Positions 34,850 to 47,078 of a DNA stretch of 64,000 nucleotides are shown one piece after another. The notes under the pieces were generated by a model that was not told the origin of the DNA, did not search any database, and saw nothing but the letters and a program-made list of their open reading frames with translations. The stretch is from positions 16,919,001-16,983,000 of the forward strand of contig NC_079875.1 of the NCBI RefSeq assembly GCF_029227915.1. Direction: 5' to 3'. This DNA is from Hydractinia symbiolongicarpus (Eukaryota > Cnidaria > Hydrozoa > Anthoathecata > Hydractiniidae). Position 1 is the first letter of the stretch, and every line of letters starts with the position of its first letter. A program made the translations under genes and the position numbers.

Positions 34850-37800
34850 ATGTTTTTGAAATGCATGCTGCTGGTTTCAGCATGCATTGTAATAAGTGCA
34901 TATGAAAGACAACGTAATAGTGCACTATTAGATACTTTAATAGATCGTATCCGATCTTACCAAAGGCAAGATCCTCAAAGCGATTATAAAGACTCTCGGA
35001 GAAGTTATTTTAATAATGGTAACATGAGAGGGCAATTCTCTAGGAGTAGGGACCCAAAGAATGATTACCACAGTGAAAACATTTTTAACGACAGAAGAAG
35101 TTATCTTGCGGATTTACTGAATCGTAATGTTCTTAAAGATGAAAGATGGAATGGTAAATCTGATGACTATGGAATTGATAGAAGATCGAAATTACCTTTA
35201 ATTGTGCATGAAGATGAAGACGAAACAGGTGATATAGTGGATGAGAATCTTAATGATTTGGAAGAAGAGCACCCATATGTAAAAGACAGAATAACAAACA
35301 ATGTAGAAGAGTCTTATAAAAAAATACCATACAATAAAAATCACTACTTGGAAAAGGAACACATTGAAAAAAATACTGTTGAACCAGTCACTGAAACACA
35401 CACAATACAAATGCCTAATGTCTCGCCACAATCAGTAAGATCTTTCTTTAAATTTGTGTTAAATTTTTTCTCATATTACTGTCCCCTTTTTTAAATAAAT
35501 GCATTCTATGCGAAATGCAAAATGGTAACTAAACCGGTCATTTAAAAAAATATAATGATGGGCATAAAGAGTTTATGTTCATCTTATCATCTTTTAAAAT
35601 TGTTTACAAATTGTTTCTGGAAGGACAGGAAGCAATTTAAAAAAATTATTTTCAATCTTAATTTAGAAATTATACAAAGAGAAAAGAAATTGATCTACAC
35701 TAGTGCTTCTGTTTTCTACGATCCTGTTTATATATTTACTGAACCCAGTTTTTATTTTAAAAGTAACAAAAGTCAGTAACACAATCCTTTCAACAAACTC
35801 TAAAATTTATTTTTGCGATGTCAACATAAGAACCAAGCATAAAAAAAGCTTCTTGAAACAACAATTATGACCGAGGGGGGAAAGTTTTTCCGAAATAAAG
35901 AAATTAGCATGGTACAATCATGTTTTCATAATTGCAAAGTAAGTTTGCAATGGTCAAAATTTTTAAAATCCCTAATTTTGGTGGAATATTAAAAGTAAAA
36001 CAAATCTAACTAGACCAACATTAAGCCAGGTTATATTGATCTGACTGTAATATTGTGTAAATTGTCTGTTTAATTCATGTGTGCTTTTGTAGATGGATAC
36101 TTATTTGTGTTACGGTTACAAATTACCAGCAGACGACAGATATATTGGTAAGCAATTGTGTAAATAGTTTGTTAATTACAATTTATAAATCGGTATAAAC
36201 ACCAATATTTACACCAATATTTTTGAAGTATGGAATAAGAAAATAAAATTTTTTATATAAAAAATAAATATAGTAAACATATAGTTTAAACTAGGCTGCT
36301 TCCTCTGTACTAACAAGAACTTTTTACTGTTTAGTTGAGTTTACTCCTCTTGCAAAGATGCAAGTGGCACATCATATGCTTCTCTTTGGATGCGAGGAAC
36401 CTTTCAAAAAGGATACTTACTGGTAAATAAAACACTATAATGATTTATTTTACATAATTATATGTATGGTTTTTGGTTTTACATAAATAGTTGTGCTTTA
36501 GCAAAAAGCACATGGAAATAATGAGCCATATAAGTAATGCATTTACAAAAGCACATTAGAGGTGCAACATGGCGAAATTTTTGGCTTGCTGATGAGAAAT
36601 TAATTAGTTTGCCAGCATGTGCATTTTTCAGTGAATTTTGAAGTTTAAGTTTTTAGCTGCTTCTATAGAAAAAATGACTTTTAGTAATTGTGCTTTACTT
36701 CCATATCATTAAAATAAGGCATGGTAACTAGTTGTAAGTAAGGGATATAGAAAGATTCACTCTGGCAGACAAACTTTCATGATGTCATCAGTGTTTCCAG
36801 CCTTACTATTCAAATTTACCTTTCTGCCACAATTTTTTTCTGCCACTAAGTGCCATACTTCAGGTTGGCAAACATGTATTTTATTTCTGCTATTTTTTTT
36901 GTTGTTTTGCAATTGCACCCTCCTACAGATAAGCAACTGTCAAATTTAACAAAAAACTGAGAGCAAAATATTTTTTGTTATCCACAATATGTTATATCGG
37001 GCAACTTAAGGCCAGTCCTCTTTTATTTCAGGGTCATTTTCAATAACTCAAGTTATAAAGATCGTGGCATAATTTATTGACCACCGTTTTTTTCAAGTGG
37101 TATTCCCCACCATTAAAGGGTCTTTAATTTCGCAGGAAGTAGCATAAAAGCAAGTCTTGCCATGAAGTGTCTTTCAAATACTCTGTATCAAATTGAAATA
37201 TTTACCTCCCACGAAGATATGACATAGTCAATTTCAAAAAATGGCTTTAGATATATTAGAATGCTCGTTTTAGACATTTTGACGATTTATATATTCATAC
37301 GTCAGGGTTATCCTCTAAATAGACCATGTAAGACGAGCTGTTACACCCTTTGTCCCAAAAATATACTTGTTCAATGACGAGGAAAAACGCTTTAAAAAAG
37401 TGCGGGAAAAGCGCTTTTTTGGCATATGACGTCATCAAAATTTCTCAGAAAAATTGAATTCTTTGTTTTACTATTCATATAATGATATGGTGGCCAATAA
37501 ATTATGCCAGATTCTTTATAACTTTAAATAATGAAAATGACCCTCGAATAAAAAAGGACTGGCCTTAAGTAGCCCGAGATGTAAACGTAAGGAATGAAAT
37601 TAATTAACTTTGTATCTTGTTACTGGTGAAAAAAACTGTTTTTGTTTCACCAAATTTAACAGCAAATGTGTGACTTAACGCTTTTACATGCATAAATTTT
37701 TGCTGATGACCCCATAACTTGGGATCTACATGTCGGTTTACAATCAAATTTTGTTAGTAAACATATAGGGTGTATGCAAGCGTACCCAAATTTTTTTATT

Positions 37801-40800
37801 GCAAGTTACAGATCCCAAGTTATTGGGTCATTGGAAAAAATTTAAGATGCCTGGGACGAGCAAATCAGTGTCACTTTGGCAAAAAAAATTATGTTAATCA
37901 ATTCACCTTTTATAATGTCTATGTATTGACATTACTTTAAGCACTGCACTGGAAAATTTATTCTCTGTCACATTGGGCCTGCATTATGATATCTGAAAAT
38001 AATAGATGGCATATTAATATTTTAGTCTGTAATGCCAATGTGTAATTTTGACACTAAGGGTTTAATAAAATGGTTGCAATATTTAAGTTTTGTTGATTGT
38101 GCATTTTGCCTTCTAGGAATTGTCGAGAGATGCAGCCTGTTTGTGCTACAGGTTCACAATCGATCATGTATGCGTGGGCTAAGAATGCGCCATCTTTAAA
38201 GATGCCAGAAAGTAAGAAAATATGTTTGGTGTTTGAGGTTTATTCATTTGAAAAACTGTAGAAAAAAAAACAGAGTTTACTTGTAAAGTTTTTATCATGA
38301 AGTTTTATGATACCTTGTGATACAAGCACGTTTTCAATCTGCAATGTGTTTTAATCATATATACAGGACAAAATTTACTTCCAAGGTGCAGTTAAAGTAT
38401 TGCATTGTCTTTTTTCTAAACATTGCACCTGAAAACTTGTAAACCCTAATACAAGGACTGGACTATACAAAATGTAAATTGGTGTCAACAAAGAGGTTAA
38501 GTCCTATCGATAAAATCAAGTGCTAAATGTTTTCCTACATTTTTATTTAAAATATTATATAAATTGTTTTGAAAATTACAAAACAAAACCTACTTAAAAA
38601 TAAAAATTGAAAATCTGGTTTGTGTAGTCTTATTGCTGACCTTGTATTGTCAAGGTTAAAGCTGCAGATTTCTTGATCCATATTAATGCCTTTTTTTGAT
38701 GCACATCACCATGGTAATAATATACAAATTTTTTTTTAGATGTTGGTTTTCGTGTTGGCAAGCACAGCACTGTGAAATACTTGGTTCTTCAAGTACATTA
38801 CATGGATGTTTCAGCTTTTCAAGGTTTGTGTTAACGACAAAATATATAATTATCTTGACGGCTATAAATTACACGGAAGTAAGAAATTCTCAAAATTTTA
38901 GAAGCTGTAATCAGAAGTGCTGTATTTTTGCTTTTGCGAATTTTATTCTTTTGTGTAAGTTAACTTAATTTGTTTCTTCACACCATTTGACTTATTTTTA
39001 GCTGGCCACACAGATCATTCAGGTTTGAAGTTTGAACTAACAAGATTGAAGTAAGTAATCGTTTTAATTAAGAAGGCAAGTATGTTAAATAAACAAGCAA
39101 TATATTTTGAATTTAATCTTTTTTAGAAAACAATTTCTTGCTGGTATCTATCTCTTAGCAAATGGATGGACTCCAATTCCTCCCCATGTCAAAAGTAAAC
39201 AAAAATCTTTTACATTATTTTTTATAAGGTCTGCTTTATTTTTGCACGTCATATTACTGTGCTTAACCAATGCGAATGAAGGCAACATTATTTGCTTCAA
39301 CTTGGCGTTAATTATTTTAATTTTGTCTATGAGTTTTTCATAATATAACGAGTATAGCTAGATAGGTAAATTATGAAATATCAAACAAAACTTTGCACAT
39401 AAAAAACACCTGCAGTTTTAGTTTACACAATGTTAACAAAGTGTCTCTGCGATGTCTGCATTACCAAACAATTAACGCAATGACCATGCTAATGTCAGCA
39501 AGAATTATAACAGTTATAGGTTTTGCATCTAACCAAATAACCTAAAATCCTAGTTAAAGTCTGTTGTGAACATTGAAAAGTGAGCTTTGACAAGTTTAAA
39601 GTGTCTAGGTCTTATATGAAAAAAGCTGTAAATAATTACTTGCAGGCATGATGTTTAAAATTAAGCATTTATTCCAATGATTTGTTAAACAGGATTGTAG
39701 AGTCTTTAATATGCATTTTCTGATCTAAAAAATGGTTTGTTGAAGTGTTACATGCAGTGGTGTATAGGACACTGAAATGAGTTATATTTAATTTAGATGC
39801 ACACATAGACATGGGCTGTCAGTACCCAAACGGTTCACCAGTCATCTATCCATTCCGTTTCCGAACACATGCTCACAAGCTTGGTAAGTTGTTGTTTGGT
39901 TTTGGAAAAACCTGGAAACATGGCTCTAAATACCATGATTGTTACCCCCACTCAGAAATTATTTTGCTTCTTTAGGACCTGCTAAAACTGAGAAGTTATC
40001 ATTTAAAGATTTATTTTTTTAGTAAAATTTTAAGTACATTTAATACATTCAATACAACAAATATATACATTTAATAAATTTACTGGAAAATAATATCAAA
40101 TTTAGCCTCTCAAAGCTGAAAAATAATGTTAACAGAAAAGAAACTTAAAAAAGAATCAAAAATAGTGTTAATCCTTTTGGAAGAAACTTCACAATACTCC
40201 AACACGTATATTTATATAGATTTAATATTTTCTTCGATATTTTAGGAGTTGTGATCACTGGTTATCGTGTTCGCAATGGTAAATGGACGCTTATAGGAAA
40301 AGGTGATCCTCAAAGACCACAGGTACAACATCTCTTAATGTTTTTTAAGTCTTGGGGGTTTGAGTTGGATTGAGTGCTAAAATATTTCCATGATTTATTT
40401 AGGCTTTTTACAAGGTCTTTAATGACATTGACATTCAAGATGGAGACAAAGTGGTATGAGCTTTTTTTTTTCTTCTCTGTCGAAAGTTATATCTTTTTTT
40501 CTGTTATTATACACAATCTAAAGTCATGATTAGTAGCATTGCAGCCAAGTGTGACCTTGTAGTTGAAAGTGGCCTTGTGGAGTTTGCAGGAAAGGGGTTG
40601 GTAGTAACTCAATTTTTGTCAGACTTGCAAGCATTGGGTACATAAGAAGTGCAGTAGTATTAGTGGAAGGTTAAGAGCTGACATTCAGTTTGTATGCAAG
40701 CGTTGCAAAGGTTAGATTATAGAGAATGAAGTATTTCCAGTTTTAATGATGTACAACAGTGGCTCGTTAGAGATAGTTGAGAACTTCTGTTACTTAGGTG

Positions 40801-43800
40801 ATATTTTGGGCAGTAAAGGGGGTGTTGGAAGAAGTGTTACTTGCAGGATAGGTTCTGCTTGGAAAAAGTTCAGAGAGTTACTTCCTTTGTTGACTAGCAG
40901 AGTCCTGTCAATTGAGGTAAAAGGTAGGTTGTATGAGGCCTGTGTAAGAAGTGTTATGTTTTACGGTAGTGAGACATGGGCAGTGAAGCAGGAAGATCTT
41001 GACCGTTTAGAAAGGAATAATATGAGAATGGTTAGGTGGATGTGTAACGCCAGTCTGAGAGACAGAAAGAGTTCAGATGAGCTAAGAAGCAGGCTAAGTC
41101 TCCGTAGAATTAAAGATGTTATCCAGATAAGAAGATTGAATTGGCTGGGGCACTTGGAAAGAATGGAGGAAGATAATTGGGTAAGAAAGTGTAGAGACTT
41201 GATAGTTCCTGGGGCAAAGCCCAGAGGCAGACGGAGAAAGACTTGGCAGGAGGTTATAAGGACAGACTTGATACAGAGGAAGTTGAGTTTAGATCTAACA
41301 CAGTCTAGATCAGATTGGAAGAGGGTCATTAATATAGCCCGTCCAACCCATGCTAGCATGGAAAACGGACGTTATGCCGAGAATGATGATGATGATGAAA
41401 TTTGTAGGCATCCTATCAATAACACATATGTGTGGTTATTTACAACAAGCCTTTGTGCCCTTGACTATCGATGCTAGCTCCTGTGGATATGAAATAATTT
41501 TCAACTCTAGAAAAAAAATAAAAACGCATACAAAATTTGTTCAGTGATGCTGCATAACTAAAAGTAATGCCTTAAAACCTCAATGTTTTTTTTGCAATAG
41601 ATACTTAACGTTTCCTGACTGATGTAAATTGATAATTTTTAGATGGGTCGATGCACGTATAATTCCATGACAAGAAACAAAACAACTTATATTGGGTTGG
41701 TATCTGAGCATTAAGTCTATAAATAAAATAAAAAAACATATCACAGTTCTTTATGTTTGTTTTTCTGTATTGTGACCCTATTTTCAGTTTCCTCCATTTA
41801 TAAGAGCTATTCTTGCTAATATCTGTTAATACTAAAGAAATAGAAAGTATACTTCAGTGAAAGGGTTTCTAAACTATTACGAAACATTCCATTTAGTGCA
41901 ACACACTCTGATGAAATGTGCAACTTCTATATTATGTATTTTTACGATTCCCAAAAATACAAAAATGCTGTATTTGGATGTAATCGACCTGATATCGAAA
42001 ATACAATCTACCCAAAAGACACAGACATTCCTCTTGCTGTTGACGAAGCAAACAACAGAAAAACATCCAGTAAGTAAATTTTAATTTGTTTACATTGAAA
42101 TATGTTTAGTAAAAACACATGTATTTCTTTTTCTATGTTATATTTGAAAAATAATGTCATAGTACAGTACAGGATTTGCAGGAGAGGCTTGCATGCAATT
42201 TTTTATGCTTGTGACTACACACAAGCAAAATTAATTAGAGATACTAATGATAGCACTTGGGAAATGTCAAACTTCACAAGAAGTTGAATTGTGTAACACA
42301 CCTGAAAACACATCCTTGACTTGCACTTTATGACACACATACAAAAGTTTTCTTATTGCAGTATGTGAAAATTTCTGTGACATTGCACTCACACGAAAAA
42401 CAATAAACCCATTTAACGATTTGGAAGTTGGTGGTAGCGTTGATAACCCGCTAACATACTAACTTTTTTATTGTGTTAGATATGAAACGATGGCACGGAC
42501 AACGTAGTAGACATTGACCTGTATTATCACGAAGACTAACACGGACAGTGATAAAATTTTTGACATTGTCGAGTTTTACATGACTAATTAATAATTTTGG
42601 TTGCACTTGTGTTCGTTGGGTTGTTTGTTGTTATTTTGTTTTCACTGCAATTGATATTATTATTTATTTATTTTTATATATTGTTGTTAGTTTTTCTTTT
42701 TTGCACAATACACAATCTGATGTTTTTTTTTAAATGTCTGAGAGGTAACTCCAGTAAGAAACAGGAGCATGATGTTTGAAATACTTAAAAGTTTGAAGGC
42801 ATGAGACTGGACATCATTCAATTTTTGTGAAATTATGTTCTAAATTAAGTTGAACTAAATGATAAACTAAATATGGGTGCCTATTTAATCAAATGAATTA
42901 GTTTCTGCAGAAATTTGAGTCAAAAATACGCTTTTCTTGAGAAGCTTTTGATATTTGCAGGAATTAATTTTCAAAGTCTCAGAAGCCATAATTTTTTTTA
43001 TTTATTGTGATTATCAAAAAAATTTTCAGGAAATTTATCTGAAGTGAATTTATGTGTCCTAAAATACCTTCGCAATAAAACGCGAATTTTGTGAAAAAAT
43101 CTGTTATTAGTCTGCTTAAGGAATCTGATTTTTACGTAAATTTCTCAATGTGATGCAAGATTAAGCTAGCTGTAACATTATTAATTCTTAAGGTTACACT
43201 TGTTTCCTGTAGTTGTGCAAATAAAGAATTTGTAATAAAACCATTGGCACATAACTTTTATGGAGATTAATAAACATGATATATGTCTCATCTTCTTCAT
43301 TAAAATATTGTATTATTTTGTCGCATATTATAATTCTGGAGAAAAACCTTGACTTTTTATTGTTCATCCACCACTGTCATTTGTTAACAGTTTCAAATGA
43401 AAAGCACAGCTACACAAGTTACGAACAAGTTCATCGATGGCCAAAACATGGATTGACTGACGGTGATTTACCATTAACAATTGGACAAATATCTGGTGTT
43501 GCTGTGGACGATGCCAGAGACCTTGTTTTTATTTTCCACAGAGGAAGAAGAGTCTGGGGTGGAGAGTAAGTACTCAATTCTTGTTTACATTTCTTACAGT
43601 TGATTTCTCAGTTTCAAATATTTTCACTGTTTTTTTAGTACCTTCGATGTACGAAATAATATAAGAAAAAAATACCGCACTCCCATTCGCGAAAGAACTA
43701 TCATATGGATTAATCGCAAAACTGGAGATCTGATTGGTGCAGGAGGAGAGAGAATGTAAGCACACTTGTCATTTTGTCTGTTCACTTTCTGCATGCAATA

Positions 43801-46800
43801 ATGTTTGATGGAAACTTGAAAGTCTTACCATAAGAAAACAATGTTTTAAAGGAATGTTATGAAATGGGAATTTTATTTTAGGTTTTGTATGCCACATGGT
43901 ATTACGTTGGATAGTGAAGGAAATATTTGGGTTACTGATGTTGGTGCTCACCAGGTATATAATTTCTTCCTGTTTTGTGTTTATTTTTCTGTTTTTTATT
44001 GGGCTACCTTTAGAAATGAAAACAATGGCTTATTCTGATTGGCTGATGAAACTTAACCGTGTTGTTGGCAGGGAAGATTAACTCTAAATCGATTTAAATA
44101 AAAAAAATTTCAGCGTGTTCAAATGTTCAAATGTCTTTTTAGTTTTCAATTTTTTCTAAGTGAATAGCTGACTCAGCGGATTTGAATTTAGGGGTTTATT
44201 CCCTTTAATATTTCTGACTAGGTATTATTTCCTATTTTTATATTTGGTTTCAGGTTTTCAAGTTATCACCAAAACTGAAAATTCTTCTTTCTGTTGGTGT
44301 TCGATTTGAAAATGGGAAAGACGATAAACATTTTTGTAAGCCGACTGATGTTGCTGTGATGAAAGATGGTACCTTCTTTGTTGCTGATGGGTAAGTCAGT
44401 TATTTGATGGTTAGGGCCTTAACGTTTTCACATCTCTATGTCTTTACCAAAAAATTATCTGTTTTAGCACTTTTATTTAGTCTATACCTGCTCACACTGG
44501 CCCTTTATAAATGTCAGTGTTGACATTTAATGTAAACTATTTTTGTTATTATTATTATTTGTTATTTGATTTCTATTCTATTGTCTTGAACAGAATCATC
44601 TTGTCATGGCACTATTTTTTTATACTTTTTGACAGCTTTGGAATTTGACGCAAACTGTTACAATTTCTTGTTCAATTGCCAATGTTTTTTTTTTGTTAAT
44701 TTTTTTTTCTTGCATTTTACTCGCTATGAAGTTTTGATTCGTATTTTATATTTTTGTTTAGATATTGCAATTCAAGGATAGCAAAATTTGATAAAGATGG
44801 AAAAATGACCATGGAAATATCTGAAAGCTCCTTCGAAAACACATGTTAGTCTTTTGTTGTGTGGTGAAACACTTATGTTGGTTAAAAAGTGGTGTAAAAA
44901 AATGGTCAGAGAAATAGGGTAAAATTGGTCATGAAAATTGCGCAAAACTTATAACGAAGGCGTCAGTAACCGTGATTCTTCCCATTCTAACAAATTAGCG
45001 GTAATTCATACATGAAACCCACGCCTCCTCACAACTCCTCAAATCTCAAATTCAAAAGGTCTCCTCAAATGTCGTCATTTTTGTTTGAAGGTTAGGTTTT
45101 CTTCTCAAATCTCTTCAAAAAAAATTTGGCATTTGGTTATTTTTATATTATTTTTTTGAATTAACGTAACTTGTGGTTGCTGCTGCCTGCAAACATTACT
45201 TTTTTTGATGTGTTTATATTGGAAGTGAAGTTTCTTAGTTATCTTTTGTAAGAAAATATTGAAGAGCCAGTCTGTGTGTTCCTGTGTGCTCCTTCATTTT
45301 TTCAAAAAATGAAGAAACACACAGGAAAGTTCAAGTTTTTGCCTCAAATCTCCTCAATTTTTTTAACAAAGCTTCTCAATATTCATTCTCATTCTAGATG
45401 GTTTTCCGAAACCTCATAACATGAACGTCGTGCATAGCTTGGCGTTGGATGAAAAACATCACCGTTTATTCGTGGCCGACCGCGAAAATCGACGCGTTCT
45501 AATATTCCACCCAGACACTGGAGAATTCAAGTCAGCTATCGTGAAGAAATTTAAAGGCGCTGTGTACGCTGTAGCATATAATGACGCAATGGGTAGGTTT
45601 TATTTCCCAGACGCAATGAGAAATTAACCCTTGCAATGCGCATTTTTTTTTTTTTTTAAAAGTCCCCTTTTTGACCAGAACATAAGTAGCTTTCCAAAGT
45701 TTTAGTTGCCAATGTTGGCTAAGGAAACGACTTGATGGCCGTGTTTGGTACTGTTGGGTAGTTCAATTTATCCTCTTTCTAAAGCGTAGGACTCCCTGTT
45801 CATAACAACTTGCTCCACAGGAGTAACGGCGCTCCATTTGTGAACTGTTTGTGGTGTAAGGGTTATAGAGGTTGCAGGTATCTCTGTCGTTTTTAAATAT
45901 ATATCTCACAACTGATGTGATACACGCACTGATTTGGTAATACTCGAGCGTGCACGTGGTACTTACTACATCAAAAAAACCGCCAAAATTTCAGAAAGTT
46001 AGGATAAAAAACGAGGAGGAATGCTAAATACACCTTTCCCGAATTACATGTTTTTTAAAATTTTTGAATTTTGATGTTTTGACTTTTGGATCATATTTAG
46101 CATCATTAAATTAATGTGTGTATATAAATTTTCAACTTAATCCGACATTGGAAAGTGCTGTTTTGGTGGTATTAATGTTACGGTCAAAATCTTCTTAATT
46201 TTCTACTTGTACTAATAAGCATAGTTTTCAAGCAGAGTTTAATTACGACAAAATTAATAAAACCTGTAGTAAGAGGTTGTTTGTTTGCTGTATGAATCTA
46301 AAGATTTGACAGTTTCATGAAAAAGTTTAGAAATAGCGGTACATCAAAAAACTATTCGGGAAAGGGGTGTATTACATTGAACTAGGTGTTCTTCGCGCCA
46401 AAACTGATAAACTGATTTTTTTTAAGAAACTCGTTTTAAGAACAGAATTTGGAGAAAACAAAGAAGGTACATGTTTAATGTTGTGTTTGGGTTCTACTAA
46501 CTACGAATGTGTATATATTTTAGGTGGTGTTCTACATGTTGTCAATGGGCCATGGAATGGTTTCCCCTTACCGATATCTGGCTTCACTTACAGTTTAACG
46601 CAAGAAAAAATCATTTCAAAATGGAAACCAGAGAAGGTATGTATTTTAATTTCATTTCTCTTTATTGATTTCTATTTTAAGGTAGCTACAACGCCGGAAA
46701 ATATTTTGGGGAGGTTAAATTTCAAGGATTGTGCCCAAGAGTAATTGTGTAAGCTGTTTCAACATCAGACACGCTACCTCGAAATTTTTAAAAGTGTACT

Positions 46801-47078
46801 GATTTGTGTTCACAACATATTTGATTTGATATAAATTTCTTAAGAAGCCTTATTTAGAATTTAAAAAAGGGTCCCAGATCTATGGGTTTTTTATAAACAT
46901 AGGGGTTGACAAAAATGTACTCATGTTACGTTAACACTAAAATAAATCTTTTGTAACCTAGGGACTCCATTTACCACACGATGTTGCTGTTACTGAAGAT
47001 AATCGAGACATATTTGTAGCCGAAATTGGACCGAATAAAATCTGGAAGTTCACTCAAGTAATCAAGAACAGACCTTAA
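34850..47078 (+). CDS. PAM: Peptidylglycine alpha-amidating monooxygenase (bifunctional PHM-PAL, soluble form)
   Basis: Twenty exons: 34850-35434, 36093-36147, 36335-36422, 38117-38211, 38740-38823, 39002-39050, 39127-39194, 39797-39883, 40246-40322, 40403-40453, 41643-41695, 41897-42069, 43391-43565, 43639-43755, 43882-43954, 44254-44390, 44762-44844, 45398-45592, 46524-46636, 46962-47078. All joins keep phase; total 824 residues. It converts glycine-extended peptides to amides in secretory granules. PHM: copper A ligands in QVAHHMLLFGC and LQVHYMDVSAF, copper B ligands in FRTHAHKLG and DEMCNFYIMY. PAL: catalytic Arg in FHRGRRVWGG, zinc His in MPHGITLD, VVHSLALD and PHDVAV, Tyr in GYCNSRI. 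The signal peptide is MFLKCMLLVSACIVISA. About 180 residues of charged pro-region precede MPNVSPQSMDTYLC, which aligns with the vertebrate core start. It ends WKFTQVIKNRP with no membrane helix, so it is a secreted form. Introns carry a TTAA MITE and a LINE. Confidence 0.95.
36148..36334 (+). other. Example of a short PAM intron
   Basis: PAM introns are mostly short (76 bp between exons 6 and 7, 80 bp between 9 and 10) except introns 1, 3, 7, 8, 10 and 12, which hold repeats. Donors are GTAAGT-like and acceptors TTTTAG-like throughout, which supports the model. Confidence 0.7.
37010..37564. mobile_element. 555-bp TTAA-flanked MITE with long TIRs in PAM intron 3
   Basis: TTAA at 37,006-37,009 and 37,565-37,568 flanks a segment starting GGCCAGTCCTCTTTTATTTC and ending with its near complement (AAAAAAGGACTGGCC). 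The TIRs extend about 80 bp with some mismatches: both hold GGGTCATTTTCA, then AGTTATAAAGA, then GGCATAATTTATTG. TTAA duplication is the mark of piggyBac-type transposases. No coding frame inside. Confidence 0.85.
37685..37930. mobile_element. Inverted-repeat non-coding element (family also at 8.6-9.07 kb)
   Basis: Left arm GCTGATGACCCCATAACTTG then GGATCT, and right arm AGATCCCAAGTTATTGGGTC then ATTGG, are reverse complements over about 30 bp, around a loop of about 75 bp. The outer part CTGGGACGAGCAAATCAGTG, then CACTTTGGC, matches the 8.9-kb copy in the opposite orientation. Lies in PAM intron 3. Confidence 0.65.
40525..41400 (+). mobile_element. LINE 3' fragment with (GAT)n tail, copy B, in PAM intron 10
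   Basis: A frame runs open from 40,746: MMYNSGSLEIVENFCYLGDI, then KQEDLDRLERNNMRMVRWMC and NWLGHLERMEEDNWVRKCRD, LIVPGAKPRGRRRKTWQEVI, to HASMENGR. The 3' end is GAGAATGATGATGATGATGA at 41,380-41,400. 5'-truncated within the Cys/His cluster after RT (about 40,525). It inserted in sense orientation into the PAM intron. It preserves the TA target used by the transposon in copy A. Confidence 0.85.
42362..42462 (+). CDS. Possible alternative last exon of PAM giving a PHM-only protein
   Basis: Preceded by a good acceptor (TTTTCTTATTGCAG at 42,361). In the phase left by the exon ending at 42,069 it reads ICENFCDIALTRKTINPFND, then LEVGGSVDNPLTY and a TAA stop at 42,460-42,462. It would cut the enzyme after the monooxygenase domain, leaving out PAL. 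PHM-only products are known from cnidarians and insects as separate forms. There is no transcript evidence here, and chance open frames of 33 codons occur in such AT-rich DNA, so this is a candidate only. Confidence 0.35.
45279..45327. repeat. Imperfect hairpin in PAM intron 17
   Basis: TTCCTGTGTG with CTTCATTTTTT on the left, C as loop, AAAAAATGAAG with CACACAGGAA on the right. The two stems have 11 and 10 bp with a 3-nt internal loop on each side. Confidence 0.75.

Noticed and set aside
41350-41547. Frame running past the LINE end into PAM intron 10
   Set aside because: Starts in the (GAT)n tail (Met-rich) and has no coding features.
42588-42779. Hydrophobic 64-codon frame followed by a basic/acidic tail, resembling a membrane anchor exon for PAM
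   Set aside because: No AG acceptor at its start (stops and TTTT precede it) and T-rich DNA readily encodes hydrophobic runs.
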